A stretch of DNA of 64,000 bases from Prorocentrum cordatum (taxonomy: Eukaryota; Sar; Dinophyceae; Prorocentrales; Prorocentraceae): the NCBI GenBank assembly GCA_963575745.1, contig CAUYUJ010019937.1:679562-743561 (forward strand), given 5' to 3'. A program made the position numbers and the translations under genes. The notes beneath the pieces were generated by a model. That model was not told the origin of the DNA and searched no databases. It saw only the letters and a list, made by a program, of their open reading frames with translations. Below are positions 1 to 9,115 of the stretch, in pieces; positions within the stretch are counted from its first letter, which is position 1, and every line of letters begins with the position of its first letter.

Positions 1-140
1 CCGCACCTCGGCGAGGGCCGTACGAAGGAGACGTCGGTTCGCCGAGCCGCAGCCTCTAGCTGTGGGCCCCCCCCGGTCTGCTGCAGACCGCGCACCCTCA
101 GCAGAGCGCGTCCCTCGGCGGGCTGGCCACCCGGGGGCGA

Positions 141-570
141 CCACAAAGGGAGGAGGGAGGGGGGAGCAGGAAGGAGGGGGAGGAGGGAGAGGAGGGAGAG
201 GAGGGGGAGGAGGGGGAGGAGGACATGGGCCAGAGGGGGAAGGGGGGAGAAGGTGAGGGGGCAAGGGGAGAGTCGGAATCGGGACAGACGGGAAGCGTCG
301 GGGGGGAAGGGGGGGAGGAGAGACGAGGAGGTGGAGGAGGAGGAGGAGGAGGAGACGAGGTGGAGGCAAAGGATGAGGTGCAAGCCGAGAGAGCTGGATG
401 CGAAAAGAGGGGAAAGGGCAAGGGCAAGGAGAGGGGAGGAGGGCGAGGGAAGAATGAGGAGAAGCAGCAGCAGCAGCAGGAGGAGGAAGAAGACGAGGAC
501 GAGGAAGAGGCGGAACAGGAGGACCAGGAGGAGGGCAGTGATAAGGAGTTGGAGGAGGAGGCAGGAAGAG
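141..570. repeat. Purine-rich GGA/GAG low-complexity tract
   Basis: The stretch is almost entirely G and A with runs of GGA, GAG and AGC triplets, for example GGA runs near 180-215 and 330-360 and CAG runs at 465-480. Open frames on both strands across it are products of the triplet bias and give Glu/Gly/Arg or Ser/Pro homopolymers. I see no gene in 1-880. Confidence 0.85.
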
Positions 571-887
571 TGTTCATGAGTTGTCGTCGGATGTGAACGA
601 GGGGAGGTACAGCGGAGCAACGGCCAGCCAGCGTGTTCGAGGAAGAGGAGGTGGAGGAGGATTTCAGAATCATCAACCCTCCTCGTTCTTCTCCTCCTGC
701 TCCTGTCTATGATTATCCGTAACGGTTTCGCCCATTGCATGGGGCATGCCACAGCGCCGCCGTGAAGCAATCAATGCCAGGACTTCACACGAGGGCCAAT
801 GTCGTACGCTACGGATTGCACAGCACGACTGACCCCCAAACAACATCTCTCGAATTTGACGGATCGCACTGTGAGATTTCTGACAAT

Positions 888-1180
888 CGTGGCTTCGGGG
901 CGCGAACATCGCGTGATGTACTAGGGATCGTGGCCTCGGGGACGCGAACGCAGCTTAATTTAGAAGGGGCCGTGGCCTCGGGAACGCGAATATTGTACAA
1001 GTTTGGCAGCGAGGAGGCGAATATTGTATAATCTAGTGGATTATGATCTCGAGGGCGCACATTTGGCGTAACTTGCATCTCGGAGACGCGAACGTTGTGT
1101 AATGTACAGAAGGCCGTGGCCTAGGGAGCGCAACTACTGCGGAATTTACGAGGGCTTCTGGTCTCGGGGATGCGAATCTT
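888..1180. repeat. Degenerate ~40-bp tandem repeat
   Basis: A motif close to CGTGGCCTCGGGGACGCGAA recurs near 888, 929, 971, 1008, 1041, 1075, 1112 and 1159, spaced about 33-47 bp. The units at 929 and 971 are the best preserved. The spacers are AT-richer and diverged, so the array is old. Confidence 0.6.
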
Positions 1181-1220
1181 ATGTATTTTCACACGTGTCC
1201 CAGGGCCCCCTAGAAATTCT

Positions 1221-1272
1221 GAGATCCCCAGGGGGGGGGGGGGGGGAGGAGTGGGGGGGGGGGGGGGGGAGA
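1221..1272. repeat. G-homopolymer tracts
   Basis: Two runs of about 14-18 G are separated by AGGAGT. This is potential G-quadruplex DNA and also a likely place for sequencing length errors. Confidence 0.8.
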
Positions 1273-1351
1273 AATTTGGCTATTTGGGGGCTCCCCCCCT
1301 TGCGCGGATTTCAACCATTTACAGTAGAAGGCAGGATTATAACATTCGATC

Positions 1352-1722
1352 ATGCATTGGAACTGGAACAGTGAGCAGCAAGCCCCCCGCAGCCTGATGG
1401 CACAACAAGAGGGCCGGCGGATCCTGTTCCTGCTCGTCTACCTGGTGTTGTCCCTCCCTCTGACGCTGCTCATCCTCATCATAGCCGCGTGCCTCCCACG
1501 TGATCCTCCTCTGCATCCGCATTCGCATCTCTCGCGGTCCCTCCCCATCGCGTCCCGTCTCCTCCCTGTGGATCCGCAGGTGAACGTGGCCACGCAGATT
1601 CTGCCGCGGCCTGCTTATCCTGGGCAGCCAGAGGACTTAGATTGGTACCCATGCAGGGGAGTAGAGGCCAGGGTGTCCCCCCCTCCTGCCGCCCTCTTTG
1701 ACATCCTCATCTTGTTCCCAAG
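1352..1722 (+). CDS. Possible first exon, small membrane protein (weak)
   Basis: An ATG at 1352 opens about 123 codons that include one strongly hydrophobic segment near residues 25-47 (starting ILFLLVYLVLSLPLTLL), long enough for one membrane span, followed by a Pro/Arg/His-rich stretch. The frame ends at TGA inside CCAAGGTGAGTCTC. AAG|GTGAGT at 1720-1728 is a textbook 5' splice site, so an exon could end at 1722 and the TGA would be intronic. I found no convincing downstream exon or acceptor, and a CTC repeat starts about 30 bp later. I recognise no family. The ORF could be chance. Confidence 0.2.
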
Positions 1723-1756
1723 GTGAGTCTCAGACTCATGCTCGTACCACTCCTCC

Positions 1757-1952
1757 TCCTCCTCCTCCTCCTCCTCCTCCTCACCCTCCCGGCGGCCGCA
1801 ACCACCTTGCCCGGGTCCTCCTGATCGCCGTCCTTTCTGTTCTCTTCTGTTTCTTCCTCCTCCTACTCCTCCTGGTCCTCTCCCTCTCCTCCTTCCTCCT
1901 CCTCCTCCTCGTCCTCCTCCTCCTCCTCCTCCTTCTCCTCCTCCCCCTCCCA
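1757..1952. repeat. CTC/CCT triplet microsatellite
   Basis: Nearly uninterrupted CTC and TCC triplets occupy this stretch, in the opposite strand sense to the GGA tract at 141-570. It makes long spurious Arg/Glu or Leu ORFs on both strands. Confidence 0.9.
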
Positions 1953-2246
1953 GACATGCGACGTCTTGATCTCTTCAATACGGAATCCCAGAGGTCCGGC
2001 CCCACTTCCCGGGGCCGTTGTTTCATCCCGATCAGTTTGTGACAACTCCAGGGCCTTGCGAGGTCTCCGGGAGGCCGAAAGTTGCCGAACATGTTCCGCC
2101 GCGATGTTTTGCACGGCTCGAGCATGTCGGGGCCCGGGCCCACTCCACTCGCTCCCCCCCCTCGACCTCCCGCCCCCCTCCCTGGCCGCCATCGAATGCG
2201 GGGCGCACCTTGCGAACAGGTTACAACACTGCGATGGATCGCGACC

Positions 2247-2297
2247 AGAGCCCGAGACCTCATCTTCCTGCTGCACTTTTCAGGCCGAGTCGATCTC
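2247..2297. repeat. Dispersed repeat, copy 1 (partner near 37.6 kb)
   Basis: By hand alignment 41 of 51 bases match the sequence at about 37597-37647 in the same orientation. Read on the minus strand both copies give RPEKC-x-RKMRS-x-A, so this could be a fragment of a transposon-derived coding sequence. No family was recognised. Around it, 1960-2540 has open frames in several phases and no recognisable gene. Confidence 0.5.
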
Positions 2298-2548
2298 CGA
2301 TGGCCCTGGGGCCCGAGAACGAGCGAAGACGTGCGGTCCGAAAGATTTGCAACGCCTGGATCTGACGGCGGGAGGGGAGTCTTCCGGCTGCCCACACGTC
2401 TCGTGACGCTGACGCGCGCCTGCGGGGGCGAAGCTGTCACCACCACTCTGGCGACGGTGCCGAGCGCGGGGCTGGTGCCGTCGTGGGTGCATAGCTTCGC
2501 GCTGGCCTCGGAGGACATACTGGTCCTGGTGGAGGCTCGCGAGAGAGG

Positions 2549-2590
2549 AGGAGGAGGAGGAGGAGGAGGAGGAGGAGGAGGAGGAGAAAG
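2549..2590. repeat. GGA microsatellite
   Basis: A GGA triplet run of about 13 units. The following 2600-3040 is pyrimidine-rich and GC-rich with nothing recognisable. Confidence 0.9.
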
Positions 2591-3080
2591 AGGAGGAGAA
2601 GCAGGATCGAGGAAAAAATACTCGACGCGACGATCCCCATATGTGCATCTCATTTCTGAGCACATCCCGCTGTGAGTGTCTGGCCGTGAGCGTCTGGGCG
2701 TGAGAGCGAGTCCGAGCGGACGACGAGTACGACGACGACGGCGGCTTCGATGATGGGCAGCGGCGGCGACAGCTCACAGACCTACATGCGATGAGTAGGC
2801 CCCCTACCCTCTCCTTCCTCTGACTGCTTGTCGTACCCCCTCCCCTTTCTTCCTCCTTCCCTTCTCCTCTCTTCCGCGTCCTCCTCCCTCCTCCGTCATC
2901 CCTCCTCCTTCCTGGCGGCCGTCCTTCTCCCTACATCGAATTGGCCATGGAGCTCTGAAAGGTGCAAAACCCAGCGCCTCGCTCGACAAGTCCCCACGAT
3001 CTGACCGCCTGAGGCGCTGAGGCCAGCTTCGAACGGGGCTAGGATGAGGAAACATCTGTCACAGAGCGTTCCAGAGCGCT

Positions 3081-3106
3081 CTCAGAGCGTTCCGGGACGC
3101 TCTGAG
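3081..3106. repeat. 26-bp near-perfect palindrome
   Basis: The left half CTCAGAGCGTTCC is the reverse complement of the right half GGGACGCTCTGAG at 12 of 13 positions; the exception is T3091 against G3096. Related AGAGCG motifs sit just upstream at 3061-3080. It could form a cruciform or an RNA hairpin. Confidence 0.75.
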
Positions 3107-3114
3107 AAAGCCGC

Positions 3115-3925
3115 GGCGCCCGAAACATCCTCCAGAGCCGCCAGACCTCAGAGATTTCCGACTTATCTTCACATGATTTTATCCTCGTCTTGGTTTCGTC
3201 TTACAGATCTCTCAAGACATCCCCGCAGTCTGTTCTGAAAGCGCCGGCGGCCAAGCCACCAAGCAGGCAAAGCGCTGCCCGAGACATCCCCACCATATCT
3301 GGGCGCGACCGGGCACCTGTCCTGCTCCTCGCCGTAGTATCTCCTTGGGGTGCTGAAGCGAAAGCCAGCGCCTCGCTCGAGGCATCCTCTTGGCATCGCT
3401 CGGACGTGTGCATTTTTTCTCGGCGAGCACCATCGAGGAGCACCCTGCATCATCGAGCACCGCCCAAAAAAACACGCACGAAACCGAAGAACGCATGGGG
3501 AAAGGACGTCCGAGCGACGGCAAGTCGTCGCAATCTGCTTTGAAAACCCGCCACCAGACAAGCAAACTGTCCGAGACGTCGCCACAAGCTGGGCACGAAC
3601 GGGCAAACGTGCCACCCCCTGGGGACCCCCCCAAGGAGAACTCAAACGCCACGCCTGCGAAATCGCGATGACCATGATGCTCTTGAACAGAAGCTGTCCA
3701 AGCCAGCGAAGAGGCAAACTATGGCAAACCGCCCGAGGCATCCCCACAAGCTGGGCGGGAACTGCCACATGTCCCGCCTCATGTGGGACCCGCCTTGGGG
3801 CGCTCGAATGCCACGTCTGCTACAGACATCCCCACAAGCTGGGCGCGAGCAGGCAAATGTCCCACCCATTGGCGGCCCTTCGTTGAGGCGCTGTGATGTC
3901 ACGCCTGCTGCACAGCGATGGGCAT
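3115..3925. repeat. Degenerate long-unit tandem repeat array
   Basis: Variants of GACATCCCCACAAGCTGGGC followed by GCAGGCAAA and CCTTGGGGCGCTC recur near 3215, 3285, 3572, 3738 and 3828, at irregular spacing of roughly 70-290 bp. ORFs on both strands across it translate the same repeat and are not taken as genes. The part at 3386-3535 has an inverted partner at 45.2-45.4 kb. Confidence 0.6.
3386..3535 (+). repeat. Dispersed repeat, inverted partner at 45.2-45.4 kb
   Basis: The reverse complement of this stretch aligns by eye with about 45240-45395. Shared landmarks include CACACGTCCGAGCGATGCCA, GGTTTCGTGCGTG and GTGCTCCTCGATGG. Identity looks near 75% over about 150 bp. Confidence 0.65.
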
Positions 3926-3989
3926 AGGGCTTTCACTTTATTATTGATGTGTATGAATATGGCTTGGCTGCGTATGAGTTGATCTGAGA

Positions 3990-4200
3990 GAGAGGGAGTG
4001 GTGTGTGTGTGTATGAGCGAGTGTGTCTGAGTATACGCGGGCCTGAACACTGAGTGGGTATGGATGAGAGTGAGTTGGAGCATCAGTGAATCTGAGTGTG
4101 GGTGGGTCTAAGTACGAGCGTGACTGAGTGTCATTTGTGAGTCTGAGCGTGAGTGCATCTGCGAGTGAGTCAGGCTGAGTGTGAGCAAGCCTGGCTGGGG
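3990..4200. repeat. Degenerate GAGTGTGAGTCTGA minisatellite
   Basis: A GT run (about 4000-4012) passes into imperfect repeats of GAGTGTG, TGAGTCTGAG and related words through about 4195. No gene is seen. Confidence 0.65.
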
Positions 4201-4258
4201 AATTTGAAGAGAGGGGGGCGGGAGGTGACAGGTGCGAGTCGGAGGCGTCTGATTGAGA

Positions 4259-4405
4259 TTAAGTCGGGCGTGTCCCTGTAGCGGAGGAATTTTAGAAAAT
4301 AATTCAAAGTAGTCTGGGGACGATGTTTTAGCATTTTCGGAGTATTGATGGTGTATTCTTATTTCTAATCCAAAATCCCCCTGTAAGGGGACAGGCCCGA
4401 CCGAA
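4259..4405. mobile_element. MITE copy 1 (non-autonomous DNA transposon)
   Basis: The element starts TTAAGTCGGGCGTGTCCC and ends GGACAGGCCCGACCGAA, imperfect inverted repeats of each other over about 30 bp. It is flanked by GATTGAGA on the left and GATTAAGA on the right, an 8-bp target duplication with one mismatch. The AT-rich interior has no ORF. With the copies at 4581 and 5185 it forms one family. The transposase that mobilised it is not in the window; 7-8 bp duplications would suit a hAT-like superfamily, but that is inference. Confidence 0.75.
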
Positions 4406-4580
4406 GATTAAGAACAAGAACCCCGTCTTAGGATATGGGACAAACGCCGCACAAACACGAATGTCAGGAGCTCCGCGCGGGTCTCTTGGATCGGCCCGCC
4501 TGATTCAGCGCTTGAGGAGGAGATGGGCGCAGAGACGGAGGCGGAAGAGGAGGGGGAAAGGACGATAAGAAACGTCTACC

Positions 4581-4740
4581 TTAAGTCGGGCGTGTCGCTC
4601 TACAGGGGGAATGTTCAAACATAGTCAAAAAAATAGTACGGGAACGATGTTTCGATTATGTTTGACCATTTTGGGGTGTGTGTTGGGTATTTCTATTTCT
4701 TCATCCAAAATCCCCCTGTAGGGGGACATGCCCGGTTGAA
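4581..4740. mobile_element. MITE copy 2
   Basis: Starts TTAAGTCGGGCGTGTCGC and ends CATGCCCGGTTGAA. The terminal inverted repeats pair over about 30 bp at roughly 80%. It is flanked by a perfect GTCTACC direct repeat (4574-4580 and 4741-4747). Inside the right end CCCCCTGTAGGGGG is itself self-complementary. This is the best-bounded copy. The 4406-4580 spacer holds nothing recognisable. Confidence 0.85.
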
Positions 4741-5184
4741 GTCTACCCATGCTGCTTGATGACAGGCGGGGTCGTGTCGACCGCCTCTCCACGCGTCTTC
4801 CCTTGCACCTGCCTCCGCAGCACGCGGGGCGGGCAGATGCAGGCCGATGCAGGGGCCACATGTCTCGAACCAGCGCCCCGCAGTTTCTCGGCCAACTCAT
4901 CGTGCGCGGGTGGAGAAAGGGGGATCAGAGGCGCGTCACGCATCACAGATGCTGCAGCGCACCCTCCCGCCCCTGGCAGCTAAGCCAGTCCATGTACAGT
5001 CGCGACGCTGGGGCAGACCCTTCACAGGCCAACGAACCTACAGTCAAGACGCTGAAGTAGGGAGCGTTCTGGGGTCGGAAGGGGTTCGCTGTTCCTCGGG
5101 TTCACTGCTGCAGCCTCTTGACTGCACTCTGCCTCGCTAGAGCGAGCGCCCGATCCAGAGGTGAGGGCCCATATGAGATGATTG

Positions 5185-5347
5185 TTAAGTCGGGTTCGTC
5201 CCTCTACAGGAGGAATGTGCAAAAATGGTCAAACATATATAGCCTGGGGACGATTGTTCGACCATTTGCTACGATTTCTGCAGATGTTTTGGCTAGGTTT
5301 TGTTTTTCGTCCACAATCCCCCTGCAGGGGGGACATGCCCGACCTAA
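5185..5347. mobile_element. MITE copy 3
   Basis: Starts TTAAGTCGGGTTCGTCCC and ends GGACATGCCCGACCTAA, with the same internal layout as copies 1 and 2. The flanks GATGATTG and GACTACTG agree at only 5 of 8 positions, so this insertion looks older or its boundary is off by a base. The 4741-5184 spacer is GC-rich and has no recognisable gene. Confidence 0.75.
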
Positions 5348-5559
5348 GACTACTGCCACAGGCTCAGGGGCTGCTGAGGGCTGGGCAGGGCGCGCCCCCT
5401 GTGGCGCCAGCCGCGGCGCAGCACAGCCCCGCCACCTCGCTGGGGGGCATGCGCGCAAACAGTGCGTCACGCCTCGTGGACGGCAGCGGCTGGTGTACAC
5501 AAACAGTGCTTGCACTAAGGGGTTCCTACGTGCGTTGCTACGGAATTGGATGGGTGTTT

Positions 5560-6012
5560 GGGGGGTTCGGCTGGTGCCCAGTTGGTGCCGGCTCGTTGCC
5601 ACCTCGTTGCAGCCTCGTGCGCTGGGTGGGTGTGTCGGGGTTTCGGTTGGTGCCCAGTTGGTGCCGCCTCGTTGCCACCTCGTGCGTGGGGTTGGTGTGC
5701 TGGGGTGTCGGCTAGTGCCCAGTTGGTGCCGCCTCGTTGCCGCCTCGTGCGGTGGGTGGGTGTGTCGGGGTTTCGGCGGGTATACCCACTTGGTGCCGCC
5801 TCGTTACCGCCTCGTGAGTTGGGTGGATCTGTCGGGGTTTCGGTTTCGGCTGGTGCCCGGTTGGTGCCGCCTCGTTGCCACCTCGTGCGTTGAGTGGGTG
5901 TGTCGGGGTTTCGGCTGGTGCCCAGTTGGTGCCGCTTCGTTGCCGCCTCGTGCGGTGAGTGGGTGTGTCGGGGTTGCAATTGTTGCCTGGTTGGTGCCGC
6001 CTCGTTGCCGCA
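5560..6012. repeat. ~66-bp tandem repeat, about 7 units
   Basis: TTGGTGCCG recurs at about 5582, 5657, 5723, 5790, 5861, 5926 and 5990. Each unit contains GTTGGTGCCGCCTCGTTGCC and TGTGTCGGGGTTTCGG. Most spacings are close to 66 bp, a multiple of three, so long open frames appear on both strands with no sign of selection for either. The stretch 6013-6490 after it has no recognisable gene. Confidence 0.85.
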
Positions 6013-6493
6013 TCTCTCGCCACATAGCTTGCACCACATAGCTTGCATACTCACAAATCCACAGTGCAATAACCTACTGTTTGGGGTCGACGCTGGCAAA
6101 CATACATACATCCATACAGTCATCGATTGATACATACATATGTAAGAGAGTGTGCATCAGGACTGCATTGGCTTTTCTCACCATGCACCTTGGTCTTTCA
6201 AATTTGGCATGCGGGCGGAATGAGAGAGAGGTGAATAAGTTGAAGGTGCGGCAGCTCCTCGTTGTCTATATCGTCGCCGTCGTTCTAATATGTTGTGTTT
6301 GTTCCTTCTCTCATGTTTCCTCTTCCTCGTCCTTGTTTTCGCCTTACCGTGCAAGTCATGTCCCGTCCTCCACAGCTTTTTCCCAGCCATCATGTGGTGT
6401 TGGGTCCTCGTTTTGAAGAGACGGTCCCCGCGTTATCCTTCCTTCCTTCCTCCTCCCTCTTCTCCCTCCTCCTCCCTCCTCCATCATCATCGT

Positions 6494-7600
6494 CATCACC
6501 CGTTTCAGCACACCCCTCACACATGTCGTAGCTCCACTGGGAGCTCCACCGAAGGTCCGAATGCCAGCGTTCGCATGCGCCCGCCGCACTCATTTCGGCA
6601 CACCCCTCACACGGTTCGTGGCCCCATAGGGAGCTCCACCGAAGGCCCCAGTGGTTGCGTTCGCTTTCGCCCGCCGCACCCATTTCGGCACACCCTTCAT
6701 CACACGTTTCGTGGCCCCGTGGGGGGCTCCACTGAAAGCCCCAGTGGTTGCGTTCGCATGCGCCCGCCGCGCCCATTTCGGCACACCCCTCACACGTTTC
6801 GATACGTTTCGTGGCCCCGTAGGGAGCTCCACCGAAGGCCCCGGTGGCTACGTTCGCATGCGCCCGCCGCACCCATTTCGGCACACCCCTCACACGTTTC
6901 GTGGCCCGGTGGGGGGCTCCGCTGAAAGCCCCAGTGGTTGCGTTCGCATGCGCCCGCCGCGCCCATTTCGGCACACCCCTCACACGTTTCGATACGTTTC
7001 GTGGCCCCGTAGGGAGCTCCCCCGAAGGCCCCGGTGGTTGCGTTCGCATGCGCCCGCCGCACCCATTTCGGCACACCCCTCACACGTTTCGTGGCCCCGT
7101 AGGGAGCTCCCCCGAATGCTCCAGTGGCTGCGTTCGCATGCGCCCGCCGCACCAATATCGGCAAACCCCTCAAACGTTTCGTGGCCACATAAGAAGCTCC
7201 ATTGAAGGCCCCAGTGGCTGCGTTCGCACGCGCCCGCAACACCCATGTGGGCACACCCTTCACACGTTTCGTGGCCCCGTAGGGAGAATGCCCCAGTGGC
7301 TGCGTTCGCATGCGCCCGCCGCACCCATTTCGGCACACCCCTCACACGTTTCGTGGCCCCGTGGGGGGCTCCGCTGAAAGCCCCAGTGGTTGCGTTCGCA
7401 TGCGCCCGCCGCGCCCATTTCGGCACACCCCTCACACGTGTCGTGGCCCCGTAGGGGGCTCCACTGAAGGCCCCAGTGGCTGCGTTCGCATGCGCCCGCC
7501 GCACCCATGTCGGCCTACCCCTCACACGATGCGTGGCCCCAAAGGGAGCTCCACTGAAGGCCCCAGTGGCTGCGTTCGCATGCGCCCGCCGCACCTATCT
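6494..7600. repeat. 90-bp tandem repeat, 12 units
   Basis: The GCGTTCGCATGCGCCCGCCG core recurs near 6567, 6657, 6750, 6850, 6940, 7040, 7130, 7220, 7302, 7392, 7482 and 7572. Most intervals are 90 bp. Two are 100 bp because of a 10-bp duplication (GATACGTTTC), and one is 82 bp. The unit is 30 codons long, so both strands stay open and translate into 30-residue repeats; I do not call these genes. The contig after the N gap begins inside the same array at the point matching 6984. Confidence 0.9.
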
Positions 7601-8377
7601 AGGCCGAATCTAGGCACACCCCTCGCTTCCTGGCCCCAGGCTAATTCTGCGGAGGCCCCTCCCTGGAAAGCTTACAAGGGGCCTGGCGAGAAATTGCTGC
7701 TGAGCTTCCTGGGGACTTCTGGAGGCCTCTCAGGAGCCTTTGTCTGGGGGCTTGCTCGAACCGCCCTGCTGCGAACCACGGCCTCCCTGCACGACTAGCT
7801 GGAGTGGCTCGGGGGGCGGGACGTCCAGGAGGCCCAGAAGTCTTGGGGGACCCTCTGCAGTGGGTCCCAGTTCGGGCCAGGGAGGCCCACCCCCTGGGCT
7901 AATTAGCAGAACACATAGGAATGTGACTATGTCGAAGACGCCCACGGCGAACCACCGCCGCCCCCTGCCTGTTGGAATCGCCCATGTGGCCGAGCGTCGT
8001 GGCAAGAGCTCTGCCAAGCTATTGGATCATGTGCTCCCCCAGCCGTTGTAGAAACCCTTCGGGGAATACTTCGGCGAGGATGGCGGGGAAGAACAGGAGG
8101 AGGAAAAGGAGGACGAGGAGGAGGAGGCATCTTGGGAGCATCTGGGGGCACTCTTGGGGCCTCCTGGGAGCTTCCTGAGAGCCTCTCAAAGACAACTTGG
8201 GGACCTCCTTGGGCCTTGTGGGAGCCTTTGGGGGCTTCTCGGGGGCCTCCTTGGCCGTCTTAGGGCATTCCTGGCCCGTCTGACGCCGTCGGAAGCCGTC
8301 TTGAGATCCTCTCTTGGCCGACTTGGGGCCCTCTTGGAGGCTATCTGGGGCGTCTTGGAGGCCTCTTGGGCCGTTTT
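7601..8377. repeat. Left flank of the retrotransposon: GGCCTCTTGGG-type degenerate array
   Basis: From about 8135 to 8377 the sequence is built from variants of GGGCCTCTTGGGAGC and GGCCGTCTTGG. The same family continues at 26309, directly after the 3' LTR, so the retrotransposon interrupts one array. The 7601-8130 part is unique-looking GC-rich DNA with no gene recognised. Confidence 0.7.
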
Positions 8378-8573
8378 TGTAAATAGAACCGTGTAATACC
8401 CTCATATATACTCCTTATCCTCACCTCTCCTGCGCCTGGCCGTTTGGGCTCAGGTATTGGGACATATCGATCAGACTTTTGATCGTGCAGGAGGGAAAGA
8501 CATCCATCTATCCCTCCTTCCCTCTACCAACGGATCAGGGGTTCTGTACCCTTGTACTTCAACCCCATACACA
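8378..8573 (+). repeat. 5' LTR (196 bp)
   Basis: Starts TGTAAATAGAACC and ends CCCCATACACA, matching 26112-26308 base for base except for 6 substitutions and one missing C. It is very short for an LTR. It includes CATATATAC near 8403 and, at 8436-8454, a 19-base stretch resembling the 3' part of the dinoflagellate spliced leader, followed by GGTATTGG. No promoter can be assigned with confidence. Confidence 0.9.
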
Positions 8574-8585
8574 GGTTATCAGCCC
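8574..8585 (+). other. Putative primer binding site
   Basis: Directly after the LTR end lies GGTTATCAGCCC, which matches the widespread copia initiator-Met tRNA primer site TGGTATCAGAGC at 8 of 12 positions including the core TATCAG. The rest of the leader (8586-9115) is about 530 bp of untranslated sequence with only short frames. Confidence 0.55.
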
Positions 8586-9115
8586 TTTAAAGCTCACCCT
8601 TCATCGAACCGCACGTTGCGACCTCGCACGCGGCCTCGATGGAACCCAAGCGGCGCATGCGCCGCAAGGGGTCCATCGGGGCCTCGCGTACGAGCTCTCC
8701 GACGGCGCGACGGCTCGGTGATGAGTTGGAGAGCCTTAGTGCGGACTGTGTTGGTGTCTCAGGCACCCCCCCCCCAGCTCCGACGGACCCGAGGCGCGGC
8801 TAGCTGCTGAACTTCACCGCAGCGCCGCCCGCGGGGGGACAGGAGAAGGAGTAGGAACAGGAAGGAAGGAGTTTCACACGCCTACCTTCGATCCTCCATC
8901 CCCTCCTCTGTCGGGAGCAATCCCAACCGCGTCAGGCGAAAGCCTTACTGGTCCTTACACTCCAGGGCGCTTTCGCGCTAACCGCCGATGGGCCTCAGGT
9001 GCTGGTACTCCCAGCCCTGCGACCGTCCCCGTTTCGGAGCACGTAGCCACCTTCGAGGAACTCAGTAGACCAGTGGCGGCACAGCCGCAGACGCAGTACC
9101 CCAAGGCATCATCGG

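Noticed and set aside
5515-7594. Repeat proteins with 22- or 30-residue units on either strand
   Set aside because: Tandem arrays with periods divisible by three keep all frames of one phase open. Nothing favours a strand or start.
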